Source: Solibacillus silvestris_B
GTDB taxonomy: Bacteria; Bacillota; Bacilli; Bacillales_A; Planococcaceae
DNA length: 64,000 nt
Assembly (NCBI RefSeq): GCF_051967575.1
Contig: NZ_JBQCJW010000002.1
Span: 165,824 to 229,823 of the forward strand
Reading direction: 5' to 3'
The notes under the pieces are model-generated. The model saw nothing but the letters and a program-made list of their open reading frames with translations, searched no databases and was not told the DNA's origin. Positions within the stretch are counted from its first letter, which is position 1. Every line of letters starts with the position of its first letter. Made by a program: the position numbers and the translations under genes. Below are positions 45,628 to 54,844 of the stretch, piece by piece.

Positions 45628-46743
45628 TTATATATCATTTAAGTATTCAATTATTGGTTTCATAGTATAGCCCATATCAAATCTATCTTCCGCAAATTTT
45701 CTAATGTTACGTATTACTTCTTCCTGTTCATCTTCATACACGCTATTAAAAAAGGTTATTATATCTTTTATTTCTATATTGGAATCATCAGCCGGAACTC
45801 TGAAATAATAAGGAAATTCAGCAAATCCATCTAATTCCGTTTCGACACCGGAAATTATCGGTAACCCTCTGGCGCAGTATTCTTTACCTTTTAAGGAACT
45901 ATTATAATAAACTTCGGACCTGTGCCTCGCCAAAGCATCTACCCCTAAATTGGAAATGCTGAATACTTCATCCAATGATTTCCCAATTAAATTGCCGTAA
46001 AAAAACACATTCCCCTCCAATTTTTCGGCTACCACTATTTTTTTATATTCACTGATTGCAGGTCCGTCGCCTACAATATGCAATTTAACCCGATCTATTT
46101 CTAAAGGGAATTTTTTTTTAAAATCTGCCATTCCTCTAATCAGCCTATCGTAGCCATGCCAGAAATTATGGGTTGCTGCTGCAATCATATTTATATATTT
46201 TATATTATTGCTTTTTATAGTTTGGAGACTCTCCAAATCTATTCCATTGGATACTTTTATTGTTTCTATGCCCCAAATCATTTTATCATTTGAAAAAGTG
46301 ACAATTTTATCGATTAACCCGCATAGTTTTTGGCGGTATTTCATTTCCTTTTTTAGCTTAATTTCGCTTATGATTGTATCTTTATATTCGCTATCATAAG
46401 GATACGTAGGAATTTCCATTAAAATTTTGCAGCTTGTCTTCCGTTTAATTTTTGTTAATAATCTAATAAAAGAACTATTTATATCCGGCTTTCTAATATA
46501 AATGAAATCGATGTTCTCAAATTCCTCTCTTTTAAAATTCGTTACGTATAATTCTAAAGGCAGCATGTTTAATACTTTCGTGAATACTGGATTATTAAAA
46601 TTATAATAAACTAAATCTACGGACATTTCCGAAGCAGCAAAGCTTTTCAATTGGTTAATCACTTTTTTATGTACTCCTGGAAATGCATTTATTAAAGCTT
46701 TTTCATCTGAAAAGAGCAAATATATACCTCTAGCCTTCTTCAA
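45628..46743 (-). CDS. Glycosyltransferase, GT-B fold
   Basis: A 371-residue family 4-like glycosyltransferase. The C-terminal half shows NMIAAATHNFWHGYDRLIRG, HIVGDGPAISEYKK and NVFFYGNLIGKSLDEVF, the typical nucleotide-sugar half of GT4 enzymes, although the usual E-x7-E is degenerate (SSLKGKEYCARGLP). The start is the TTG at 46743, after GGAGGAG; the upstream in-frame codons lack a ribosome site. Last glycosyltransferase gene of the locus; sugar unknown. Confidence 0.82.
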   Translation of the reverse strand: MKKARGIYLLFSDEKALINAFPGVHKKVINQLKSFAASEMSVDLVYYNFNNPVFTKVLNMLPLELYVTNFKREEFENIDFIYIRKPDINSSFIRLLTKIKRKTSCKILMEIPTYPYDSEYKDTIISEIKLKKEMKYRQKLCGLIDKIVTFSNDKMIWGIETIKVSNGIDLESLQTIKSNNIKYINMIAAATHNFWHGYDRLIRGMADFKKKFPLEIDRVKLHIVGDGPAISEYKKIVVAEKLEGNVFFYGNLIGKSLDEVFSISNLGVDALARHRSEVYYNSSLKGKEYCARGLPIISGVETELDGFAEFPYYFRVPADDSNIEIKDIITFFNSVYEDEQEEVIRNIRKFAEDRFDMGYTMKPIIEYLNDI

Positions 46744-46963
46744 AAAGATCTCTCCTCCATAAATTATCCCCTGAATTATTTCGTCATAATTCTCCTTGTG
46801 CCAGACTGATTTCAATAAGGTTGCAACAAAACTTTACTGCGGAGAGGGGAGCTGATTTTGCAAAAAATTTTGCTGCCGTAAAAATGGATTATGGAAAGCC
46901 GTATTTCATAAGCAAATCACGTTTAAAATTGTAATGTAATTGATTGAAACAGCGTATTTCCGT

Positions 46964-48103
46964 TTATTTGTATACTCTATCTATTAGAACGTTTTTAATT
47001 ACATAATAATACGATTCATTTCTTATATAATGCATATGTGCTATATTTTTATCAATTTCACTTTTATTGAATATACGCCTAACAGCATTATTACTTTTTA
47101 TGCCTGTAATCATGTTGCCGATAAAAGATTTGTCGAATACTCTAAAGCGTTTAGTGAATATCGTAGTCGCTTTTAGTATGTTAGCATATGCTTCATTAGT
47201 TATTTTTTTATGCAGCTGTTTATAATCCTTGCCCAACAGTTTGTTCAATCCTTCAATATCGACTTCATGTTCGGCGGCCAAACACACTTTATTATTTTGT
47301 GTATAATGATAAACGAACTGTATACCCTGTATCTTTTTTTCAGCTATTTTAATTGAAATGGAATATGAACTATCTTTTTTGCCAATAAAATTTTCAACTT
47401 CGTCAAAGTAAAAGTTGCCCAAACTGTAAAAAATATAGGAATTATTGTATTTTTCAAATCCTTGAGGCACATGCGGATGCGAACCGACTACTAAATCGAC
47501 TCCTAAATCACAAAAAAGCTTGTATTTCTCCCTCCACTCTATTTGTGGAATGGAAACATCCTCCAAACCTGCATGGGCCAATAATATAATGAGATCACAT
47601 TCTTTTTTCAGTTCCAAAACCAGCTTACAAATGAGTCGATGATTGATCCATGCATAGCCTGCATCAGCCATATTGCTCTTATTATCCAAAACCCCGAATT
47701 GTGCCTCACAGCAATTTATGAACCCTATTTTTGCATCACCAAATTGCTTTATTAAAGGTTTATAAGCAGACATAAAATCCAAGCCCGCACCAATATGGTC
47801 AAGTCGATTGCTCTCAATTTCTTTTATTGTGGCATTTAAAGCTTCAGTTCCATAGTCCATTATGTGGTTATTGGATAAACATAATAATTTAAACCCTGTG
47901 TTCTTCAGGATCTCAACTGTTTCTCTCTTCTGTTGAAGATGGATGCCTAATTTCGGCGCTTTACTGCCGCTATTATTGATCGGCGCTTCAAAATTACAAA
48001 TGGCATAATCAGATTTCGTTATTATTTCCTTCAAATCTCGGTCGCAAATTTCTTCGTTATTGGAGCAATTTACAATATCCCCGCAAATAAACAAATTAGT
48101 CAA
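46964..48103 (-). CDS. CapA-like metallophosphoesterase family protein
   Basis: A 379-residue protein of the PGA_cap/CapA family. Key motifs are ICGDIVN at the start, NFEAPI, CLSNNHIMDYG, LLAHAGLED and VVGSHPHVPQGFEKY, which line the dinuclear metal site in the family. Members help make poly-gamma-glutamate capsules or decorate polysaccharides. No signal peptide is evident with the chosen start, the TTG at 48103 after GGAGGGG, which overlaps the flippase stop by eight bases. capB and capC are absent, so poly-glutamate synthesis is unlikely. Confidence 0.82.
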   Translation of the reverse strand: MTNLFICGDIVNCSNNEEICDRDLKEIITKSDYAICNFEAPINNSGSKAPKLGIHLQQKRETVEILKNTGFKLLCLSNNHIMDYGTEALNATIKEIESNRLDHIGAGLDFMSAYKPLIKQFGDAKIGFINCCEAQFGVLDNKSNMADAGYAWINHRLICKLVLELKKECDLIILLAHAGLEDVSIPQIEWREKYKLFCDLGVDLVVGSHPHVPQGFEKYNNSYIFYSLGNFYFDEVENFIGKKDSSYSISIKIAEKKIQGIQFVYHYTQNNKVCLAAEHEVDIEGLNKLLGKDYKQLHKKITNEAYANILKATTIFTKRFRVFDKSFIGNMITGIKSNNAVRRIFNKSEIDKNIAHMHYIRNESYYYVIKNVLIDRVYK

Positions 48104-49397
48104 AATCCATTCCCCTCCTCTCATCGAAGTATTTTGCTTTAATGAATGTTTGCAAAATGAAGCTAACATTGACGATAAAACCAAGTACCGAAAAGAGAAT
48201 AATGGCAATTAGCTCATCTTTGAATAATACTGCCCCGATAATCAATATGATTAGCCTAAAAATGAGCGTTATTACCGAAAACTTCAAACTCCATTTTTGT
48301 TCTCCCATTACAATCAAGGCTTTTACACAAGGACCATTTGCAAACATTATATAAATCCATAAAACCAGCCATCTTGAATATTCTCCCGCTGTTCTCCATT
48401 GAGTGCCAAATATCGCTTCAAAGAGCGGAGGGGAAAAAACAAAAAGTATTGCATAGGGTACCGCTCCCACCAACAATAAAGTTTTTGTAGCCTTTACTAA
48501 AATAGGTTTGAGAGGTTCATTGCTCTGCAACGCCTGTGCTAATCTCGGATAATATACATCGTTTATTGCGCTCCCTAGAAGAGATGAAGGCGCCGAAATA
48601 ACCGTTCTGCTTAATGTATAAAACCCAGCACTCATTGGTCCAAAAAAAGATGTTAAAATGATGACCGGCACTCCTTGGGAAATGGCATCAATAAATTCCT
48701 CAGGGGCTTGATATAAAGGAAAGTCTTTATATTTTTTTAATAACTCACGATTGTCCCGCTCGTTTTTCCGTAAAAACCCAAAATCAATCAACCTTTTCTT
48801 CTTAAATGCCTTCATCATAATATTTGCACGCACTAAATCCACGACTGAAGAAATAACAATTAAATTGGCTGACAATGGTGCTATCCATCCAGCTAAAACT
48901 TTTCCTCCGTGATTATACAAAGATTGATAAACTGCTGTTTTCGCAAAAATCCCAAATTGATTTTCGCGGATCGTCCATTGTTGGACAATCTGGAGGACAC
49001 CAGAAAAAAAGGCGGCTAGCGGAATTAAAAGGATCCAGTTTCCGATTGATTCAATTCCCAATATATTTATTAATTTCTCTTTGGTGAATAAAAGAAGTAT
49101 AAATGAGAGACTTGTCATAAAAACGATTATTCTAAAAGATAATGCAGTTAATGCTTGTGCTTCCTCAATTTTCTTGGGCAGCACAATGGCTTTTGGAAGG
49201 GTTAAAGCTACTATGCTCGTTAACAGAGTTAAAAAAGATATATATACCCCCATAATTCCATATGATTCAGAACCGTATATTTTTGTAATAAATGGAATAA
49301 GCAATAATGCAATCAGTTGTGCTAAAGCTGTGCCTGAAGCTACCTTCATTACACTTTTCACTATAAAGCTATTCATTATCTCTTTTATTTTCGACAT
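48096..49397 (-). CDS. Oligosaccharide flippase (Wzx-like)
   Basis: A 433-residue polytopic membrane protein with about 12-14 helices, of the Polysacc_synt/MATE-like family. The N-terminus (SVMKVASGTALAQLIALLLIPFITKIYG) is typical of Wzx/TuaB proteins, which flip undecaprenyl-linked repeat units across the membrane. AAAGGAG precedes the ATG. It works with the polymerase at 52.8 kb and the co-polymerase at 42.8 kb. Confidence 0.9.
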   Translation of the reverse strand: MSKIKEIMNSFIVKSVMKVASGTALAQLIALLLIPFITKIYGSESYGIMGVYISFLTLLTSIVALTLPKAIVLPKKIEEAQALTALSFRIIVFMTSLSFILLLFTKEKLINILGIESIGNWILLIPLAAFFSGVLQIVQQWTIRENQFGIFAKTAVYQSLYNHGGKVLAGWIAPLSANLIVISSVVDLVRANIMMKAFKKKRLIDFGFLRKNERDNRELLKKYKDFPLYQAPEEFIDAISQGVPVIILTSFFGPMSAGFYTLSRTVISAPSSLLGSAINDVYYPRLAQALQSNEPLKPILVKATKTLLLVGAVPYAILFVFSPPLFEAIFGTQWRTAGEYSRWLVLWIYIMFANGPCVKALIVMGEQKWSLKFSVITLIFRLIILIIGAVLFKDELIAIILFSVLGFIVNVSFILQTFIKAKYFDERRGMDFD

Positions 49398-49526
49398 TAC
49401 TTACTCCTTTTGTTTAACCTGGCTATGAGCACTGCATTTCTCATTTGCCATTTCGCTTGCATCATCGCCTTATCTGAACCGCATTCTTTCGGTACATCCC
49501 GCATTTATAAAATAATGAGCAATTTT

Positions 49527-50438
49527 TTAAACTCTAACTAGTCTTTTAGATAAAGTTTCGTTTTTTAAAGCTGTCAAATCCAATAATTTCCCCATTTTAA
49601 AGTCGACACCTTCTGAATACTCCGTATCTATACAAGCACCTGGAGTAAATGTTAGCTCACCAAAATAGATCTGATCATTATAATAATAAAAATCCACCCT
49701 TACATAAGTAAAATCTTTGCTTAATTCCGCTGCCATTTTTAGCATTTCATCCAATTTCTCCGGCTTTTTTATCCCTCCCGCAAAATCTTTGCTATCGTTT
49801 GTGTAGGGGATTACTTGCCATCCGCTGTTCAACATAATATGTTTTTTTTCCTTAGTTCCCCGATTTAATACGACATCGAAAATGTGCGGCTGACCATGAA
49901 AGCAATGAATTTTATAATCTATAGGCAATTTTTCATTCATTTCTTCCCCTAAAAACCGCTCTACAATGATTCTTGGCTTTATTTTTGAATAATGTGGTTC
50001 ACAATTAATTACGGAAAAATCCGTTTCCATCCACTTTTTCAATTGGAGGATTGTTTTGCCCCTGTCCAACGTATCCTTGCACGCACAAATAATGTTAAAG
50101 CCCGATCCATGTGTACATTTCATCACAAAGCTGTTCGGCAATTCCCGAAAGTCGATGTCGTCCACATTTTCATATACTTTATATAAATCAATCAAGATTT
50201 GAGAATAGCCTGCTTGCTTTATATAATCGCGCACCAAATATTTATCTGTGCATATCGTCTTTAGCGAATCATCTTCATACAGTTTCAGCCACATTAATTT
50301 TTCATTGAATGTTATTGGATTTTTCAAGTTAAGCCTTTTTCCAAAAGTTTTAAAAAATATTATTTTACTAGCCATTTCAGGGGATTTCTTTGCCAACAGC
50401 TGAAAAATAGACCTGAAAGTCCTTTTTAATATGACCAT
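49527..50438 (-). CDS. TupA-like ATP-grasp enzyme
   Basis: A 303-residue member of the TupA-like ATP-grasp family, which includes enzymes for teichuronopeptide and other capsule decorations. Features include NPITFNEKLMWLKLY near the start, the phosphate-binding VMKCTHGSGFN, RIIVERFLG and the metal-binding stretch VRVDFYYYNDQIYFGELTF. The expected chemistry is ATP-dependent ligation of an amino acid or peptide to an acidic sugar. Given a UDP-glucose dehydrogenase in the locus, a glucuronic acid amide is a reasonable guess. AGGAGGT precedes the ATG. Confidence 0.85.
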   Translation of the reverse strand: MVILKRTFRSIFQLLAKKSPEMASKIIFFKTFGKRLNLKNPITFNEKLMWLKLYEDDSLKTICTDKYLVRDYIKQAGYSQILIDLYKVYENVDDIDFRELPNSFVMKCTHGSGFNIICACKDTLDRGKTILQLKKWMETDFSVINCEPHYSKIKPRIIVERFLGEEMNEKLPIDYKIHCFHGQPHIFDVVLNRGTKEKKHIMLNSGWQVIPYTNDSKDFAGGIKKPEKLDEMLKMAAELSKDFTYVRVDFYYYNDQIYFGELTFTPGACIDTEYSEGVDFKMGKLLDLTALKNETLSKRLVRV

Positions 50439-50865
50439 TTATAATACCTCCTACGATTTAATGTCGCGCAAAAATAGCCCGATAAATATTTTGAATTCAA
50501 CCTTGGATAGATGTGGAATATTTAGTGCCGGCTTAGCTACCATAGTAGATGAAACTTATTTGAAACCCTTAAAAAATCCATAGCAAGGCACACTATTATA
50601 GTATTCAGCTACTAATGAAATTAGAATGAATTGCAATATAAAAATATAGTAATATTCTTAAATTTAATACATCCTTACACCAAACCGTGAGATGATTCCG
50701 CGCCCGCCACATCACTATAAAAGTTTATGTTTCACTACTGCTAAAATCGTTATACAACCTTGAAATTCATGGCTAACTCTTCTATTAAAATCAACAAAGA
50801 CTCATCATTAAAAAAGATGCCCCCTAATAGCAGTTAGGAACCATCCCAATATGGCATATAATTTT
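50439..50865. other. Intergenic region within the polysaccharide locus
   Basis: 427 AT-rich bases without a supported gene; it holds the terminator described at 50810-50845 and presumably a promoter for the TupA-like gene. Confidence 0.5.
50810..50845 (-). terminator. Terminator after the TuaH-like glycosyltransferase gene
   Basis: Arms 50816-50827 and 50834-50845 pair at 11 of 12 positions (two G-T) around a six-base loop; six T follow on the minus strand (A-run 50810-50815). It splits the locus into at least two transcription units. Confidence 0.75.
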
Positions 50866-52017
50866 TTAATGTGCCTTTGACATAATAACCACCTTATTTT
50901 CTAAAACATCCTTAAAATAATTGCATCTGTTTTCCCATGAATTTTCTTTGGCGATTTCCAAGCGGGCCAGCCTTCTATCCGGAAAATCAAGATCCTGCTT
51001 AACAGCTAATTTTACTTTACTAGCAAAAGAATCGGGTGTTCGCCCAATATCGATTACTTCTTCATAAACTTCCAAGTCAGGAAGAGCTGTAGCCACAATA
51101 GGTTTGCCTGTTGCAAAGCATTCAAAAAGTTTGGCCGGAAATGTTCCTTTAGTAAATTCAGTAATTTTATACGGTAGAATTAAAACATCGCTTTCTTTCA
51201 ATGTTTGAGGTAATAAATGATGTGATATAGGCTTTTTATGAATTAAGTTTGGATGTGATACAGGAATTTTATCTGGTGCAGGACCAATTAATTCGACAAC
51301 GATATTTTCAGATAATAAACTTCTAATAATATCCCAATCCATGCGGTAATTGTCTATACCGCCGAAGTATGTTGCTTTTTTCACAATATTATTGGAAATT
51401 TCATGTTCATATAAAGCATTGAAATGTTCAAAATTCACCGCTGCGGGAATTTCGATTATATCTTTTCTTTTCACTTTATGTTTCTTATGCAAATGTATGG
51501 AATCGACAATAAAGCAATCCGCATTTTTTATTAGTATATTTTCGGTTGTTTTAATATCTTTCACAACCCCAGGGAAATTTTCGAAATTTAAAACACAATC
51601 ATATACTAACTTTACGGGTTTTAATTGTTTTGATAAATCCAGCGAGGTTTCAGTTGGTAAATATGTCAGCAAAATAATAGGCTTGCTTGAAAATTCGTTT
51701 ATTTTGCGGGTTAGCTTAGGCACAAAGAATAATTTATTAATTTCCCTGAATATTTTAAAGGTTGGCGGAAATACGATCGGTGGCAGCACATTCAATGAAC
51801 TTTTTTCATTTGTTTGTTTTAAATTATTGCTTTTCGCGATTCCTCTGTATAATCGGTTTGTCGCCTTCTTCAAATCAGGATTTCTTAAACCTGTCGTTTC
51901 CACAAATGTTACATCTGTATAATTTGAAAGAAAACTCGCAAATATTTGATGCCTTTGCCATAGGAAGTCCCACTTAATACTGGATAAAATAACGATATGA
52001 TATTGATTTAAATGCAT
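50866..52017 (-). CDS. Glycosyltransferase, TuaH-like
   Basis: A 383-residue GT-B glycosyltransferase. The N-terminal stretch IVILSSIKWDFLWQRHQIFA and VETTGLRNPDLK resembles B. subtilis TuaH from teichuronic acid synthesis, and the C-terminal half has the GT4-like KLFECFATGKPIVAT. AGGAGAGG precedes the ATG. It follows the TagA/WecG gene by 24 bases. Donor and linkage are unknown. Confidence 0.82.
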   Translation of the reverse strand: MHLNQYHIVILSSIKWDFLWQRHQIFASFLSNYTDVTFVETTGLRNPDLKKATNRLYRGIAKSNNLKQTNEKSSLNVLPPIVFPPTFKIFREINKLFFVPKLTRKINEFSSKPIILLTYLPTETSLDLSKQLKPVKLVYDCVLNFENFPGVVKDIKTTENILIKNADCFIVDSIHLHKKHKVKRKDIIEIPAAVNFEHFNALYEHEISNNIVKKATYFGGIDNYRMDWDIIRSLLSENIVVELIGPAPDKIPVSHPNLIHKKPISHHLLPQTLKESDVLILPYKITEFTKGTFPAKLFECFATGKPIVATALPDLEVYEEVIDIGRTPDSFASKVKLAVKQDLDFPDRRLARLEIAKENSWENRCNYFKDVLENKVVIMSKAH

Positions 52018-52041
52018 CTGTTCCTCTCCTATTACGGACTT

Positions 52042-52791
52042 TCAAGCTTTAAGTTTTAATTTTAAATAAAATACTTTCGATAAATAACTTACATTCCCGA
52101 ATATATATCTTCTATATAATCTTCTAGGTTCTTGCAAAAATCTATAAAGCCATTCAAACCCCAATTTTTGCATAAATAATGGCGCTCTTTTCACATTATT
52201 GGAATAATAATCAAATAAACCGCCACAAGTAATGACTGTGTTTGCTTGCAGGAAATCGAAATGACTATGCACCCATTTCTCTTGCACAGGATTGCCAAAT
52301 CCAACAAAAAGGATATCCACATTCAAAGAGTTTATTAAATTTATGACATTAGCACTTTCTTCCATTTTATTGAAATATCCATGATGCGTCCCTACAATAT
52401 TCACTTTAGGGTATTTTTTAAGCATATTGTTCTTCACTCTTTTTGCTGTATCTTTTTCGCCGCCCAATAAAAAAATTCTTATATCACTATTACAATTGTG
52501 CAAAACTTCCACCAATGCAGGAAATAAATCGGTTGTCGCTATCCGTTCTTTGGCAGGATGTAGTTTCAAAAATTTTTGAGCATAAATAACGCCCATTCCA
52601 TCTACATAGACTACATTCTCCGTTTCATTAATGATTTTGCAGTACTCATTATCCTTCCAATAATTGAGCATACAGTCAGCATTGATCGCATAGTAAGCTT
52701 TTTTTTTCTTTTGCTTTGTATTTGTAATAATTACGTCCAGCAGTGCATGTTTACTTTCTAAAAATAATTCTTTTTCTATGAAGCTCATCAT
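52042..52791 (-). CDS. WecG/TagA family glycosyltransferase
   Basis: A 249-residue GT26 enzyme. The family signature DILFVGFGNPVQEKW is clear, with ITCGGLFDYYSN and an end ...WLYRFLQEPRRLYRRY. Relatives add ManNAc (TagA) or ManNAcA (WecG) to a lipid-linked GlcNAc. The ATG at 52791 follows AAGAGGTG; the upstream codons overlap that site. It follows the polymerase closely, so it likely adds the second sugar after the initiating transferase. Sugar identity is inferred only from family members. Confidence 0.88.
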   Translation of the reverse strand: MMSFIEKELFLESKHALLDVIITNTKQKKKKAYYAINADCMLNYWKDNEYCKIINETENVVYVDGMGVIYAQKFLKLHPAKERIATTDLFPALVEVLHNCNSDIRIFLLGGEKDTAKRVKNNMLKKYPKVNIVGTHHGYFNKMEESANVINLINSLNVDILFVGFGNPVQEKWVHSHFDFLQANTVITCGGLFDYYSNNVKRAPLFMQKLGFEWLYRFLQEPRRLYRRYIFGNVSYLSKVFYLKLKLKA

Positions 52792-52811
52792 AATTTCACC
52801 TCTTGACAAAT

Positions 52812-54032
52812 TTATTGCGTTATAAAAGATTCCATGTTCTTTTTTCGGTTGTTTACAATCAGGGCAGCAAGCAAAAAGTAGAAAATGATAATCCAGTTAG
52901 AACCATCAATGTCTTCAACAATAAATAAAGATGACATAATTAATAATGAAATCTTCATAAGCTTCTTATCCATATTTCCGCCGCTAAGCAACATTTTTAT
53001 ATTGATGATCAAAAATATAGCAGCCCCTGCAATAAGACCTAAAATTCCTGTCTTGTAGAAAAAACCTACTATTGTCGAGTGCGACCCAAGAGGATACCCT
53101 ATTAATGATGTAACTTTTACCCCCATCCCTATAAGCGGAGAGTTTTCCATTGTCATGCGGATGCTTTCTTTCATTAAATAGGTTCTACTGTCATTGCTGC
53201 CTTCCCTTGCTTCGAATAATTCTTTTAATATTGAAAAAACTCCGTCGGGAAAATTCGTATAAATTACAATAGGTAGAACTAAAGAGAGGGTAAAGAATAC
53301 GGAAGCTGTAAACAGTTTTTTATTCACTTTGCCATATAAATAAATTAGGCTGATTATAAATAGATACAGTAGAACAATTAAATAGCCGCTTCTGGAAAAG
53401 GTAGTAATGATCGGCAGCAGGCCACCGATAGTTAACAAAATCTTAATAAGTGGATTTCTCATCTCTAATACAGTCAAAAGAAATAAAGGGTAGAAAAACA
53501 TAAAAAATACGATAATTAAATTTGAATAATCCATAAACCCTACAAAACGAATCACTTTCATGTTGCCAAACCATTCTGTGTAATATAGAATTCTGTTGGC
53601 AACTTTAAAATCTGAGTATTTTGTAATGCAGTAAATCAGCAAACTGCAAACCCACAAAGTAATTAGAATACAATAGTTAATAAATGCAGCCTTTTTTATT
53701 TTATTCATATCTATATTAATAGATCTAAAAATAAGATAGAAAATCAATGAAAAAATCCAAAGACTAAAAGTATTTATAGTGGCAAGTATTCGACTAAACT
53801 CAAAAGAATTTCCGATTACATTATAAATAATCGAAAACAAATAAATAAAAATAAAACCTAGCATAAAATAACTTAAAGCATCGAAATATAGTTTATGCCT
53901 GCAAAGTAAATTTAGTAATACGGCAAATATTATAATAAATTGTATTTCCTTAGGGGCAATAATGATCGGCCATAAAAAGTAAAATAAATATAAATCAGGG
54001 TTCAGTTTAGTTTTATAATTTAATTTAGACAT
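52812..54032 (-). CDS. O-antigen polymerase/ligase-like protein (Wzy)
   Basis: A 406-residue membrane protein with about 10-12 helices and a large extracytoplasmic loop containing ILKELFEAREGSNDSRTYL, the place of the Wzy_C signature (R-x-x-L ... GxG, here MENSPLIGMGVKV). It would polymerise flipped repeat units outside the membrane. The AGGAAAGG site is rather far from the ATG. The neighbours (flippase, sugar transferase, co-polymerase) complete a Wzx/Wzy set. Confidence 0.85.
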   Translation of the reverse strand: MSKLNYKTKLNPDLYLFYFLWPIIIAPKEIQFIIIFAVLLNLLCRHKLYFDALSYFMLGFIFIYLFSIIYNVIGNSFEFSRILATINTFSLWIFSLIFYLIFRSINIDMNKIKKAAFINYCILITLWVCSLLIYCITKYSDFKVANRILYYTEWFGNMKVIRFVGFMDYSNLIIVFFMFFYPLFLLTVLEMRNPLIKILLTIGGLLPIITTFSRSGYLIVLLYLFIISLIYLYGKVNKKLFTASVFFTLSLVLPIVIYTNFPDGVFSILKELFEAREGSNDSRTYLMKESIRMTMENSPLIGMGVKVTSLIGYPLGSHSTIVGFFYKTGILGLIAGAAIFLIINIKMLLSGGNMDKKLMKISLLIMSSLFIVEDIDGSNWIIIFYFLLAALIVNNRKKNMESFITQ

Positions 54033-54148
54033 TTTTATATTTACCTTTCCTGTTCCATTTATAAGATGAACATGAATTCAACTCCAAAGCCAGGCTTCTG
54101 CATTAGCTGTAAAGATTACCGGCACTCTGCTAGATAGCGCTGCCCCCT

Positions 54149-54838
54149 TTAGTAGGCCCCTCTTGAGCCGAATAAAACAACTATCGTTTTTAAAATCAAC
54201 TTCATATCTACCCAGATGCTTCGCTTACTAATATATTTCATATCGAGCTGCATCCACTCACTAAATTCAATATTGCTCCTCCCGCTAACTTGCCAATAGC
54301 AAGTTAATCCAGGCGTAACACTTAATCGTTGAAATTCATAGTTTGTATATTGTGCCACTTCCTCCGGGAGCGGCGGTCTTGGTCCTACTAGACTCATCTC
54401 TCCTTTTACGACATTGATAAGCTGCGGTAATTCATCTAAACTCGTCTTCCGTATAAACCGTCCAACCTTTGTCACTCTAGGATCCCTTTTCATTTTAAAT
54501 ACTGGACCGCTCGCTTCATTTTGATCGGACAATGTAGCTTTTAAACATTCAGCATTCGGCACCATCGAACGAAACTTGTAAATATAAAATTCCTTGCTGT
54601 CTTTTCCTATTCTAATCTGTTTATAAAGAACCGGTCCTTTATAGTCTTCCGCTTTGATTGTGATGGCTATTAACATAAATAGCGGAGACAAAAAGATTAA
54701 TCCAAGCAAAGCCAATGCAAAATCAATGATTCTTTTGCTTATTAAATAGCACTTATTGTTATTTATTTGAACGTGCAGATTAGTTAGAGATTGTTTTCGT
54801 TTAACAGATGGATTTTCACTGGAAGCTGGTGAAATCAT
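54149..54838 (-). CDS. Initiating undecaprenyl-phosphate sugar transferase
   Basis: A 229-residue bacterial sugar transferase of the short (single-domain) type. It has one membrane segment (about 35-58) followed by the conserved KRIIDFALALLG start, YKFRSMV, KTSLDELPQL, MSLVGPRPP and PGLTCYWQVSGR. It transfers a sugar 1-phosphate (Gal, Glc, GlcNAc or a derivative) to undecaprenyl phosphate and so starts the repeat unit. The gene starts six bases after ugd, with an AAAGGAA site in the ugd end. Confidence 0.93.
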   Translation of the reverse strand: MISPASSENPSVKRKQSLTNLHVQINNNKCYLISKRIIDFALALLGLIFLSPLFMLIAITIKAEDYKGPVLYKQIRIGKDSKEFYIYKFRSMVPNAECLKATLSDQNEASGPVFKMKRDPRVTKVGRFIRKTSLDELPQLINVVKGEMSLVGPRPPLPEEVAQYTNYEFQRLSVTPGLTCYWQVSGRSNIEFSEWMQLDMKYISKRSIWVDMKLILKTIVVLFGSRGAY

Positions 54839-54844
54839 TTCCTT

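Noticed and set aside
51350..51922. Plus-strand open frame of 190 codons antisense to the TuaH-like gene
   Set aside because: Hydrophobic, Phe/Ser-rich shadow with no ribosome site; the opposite strand encodes a clear glycosyltransferase.
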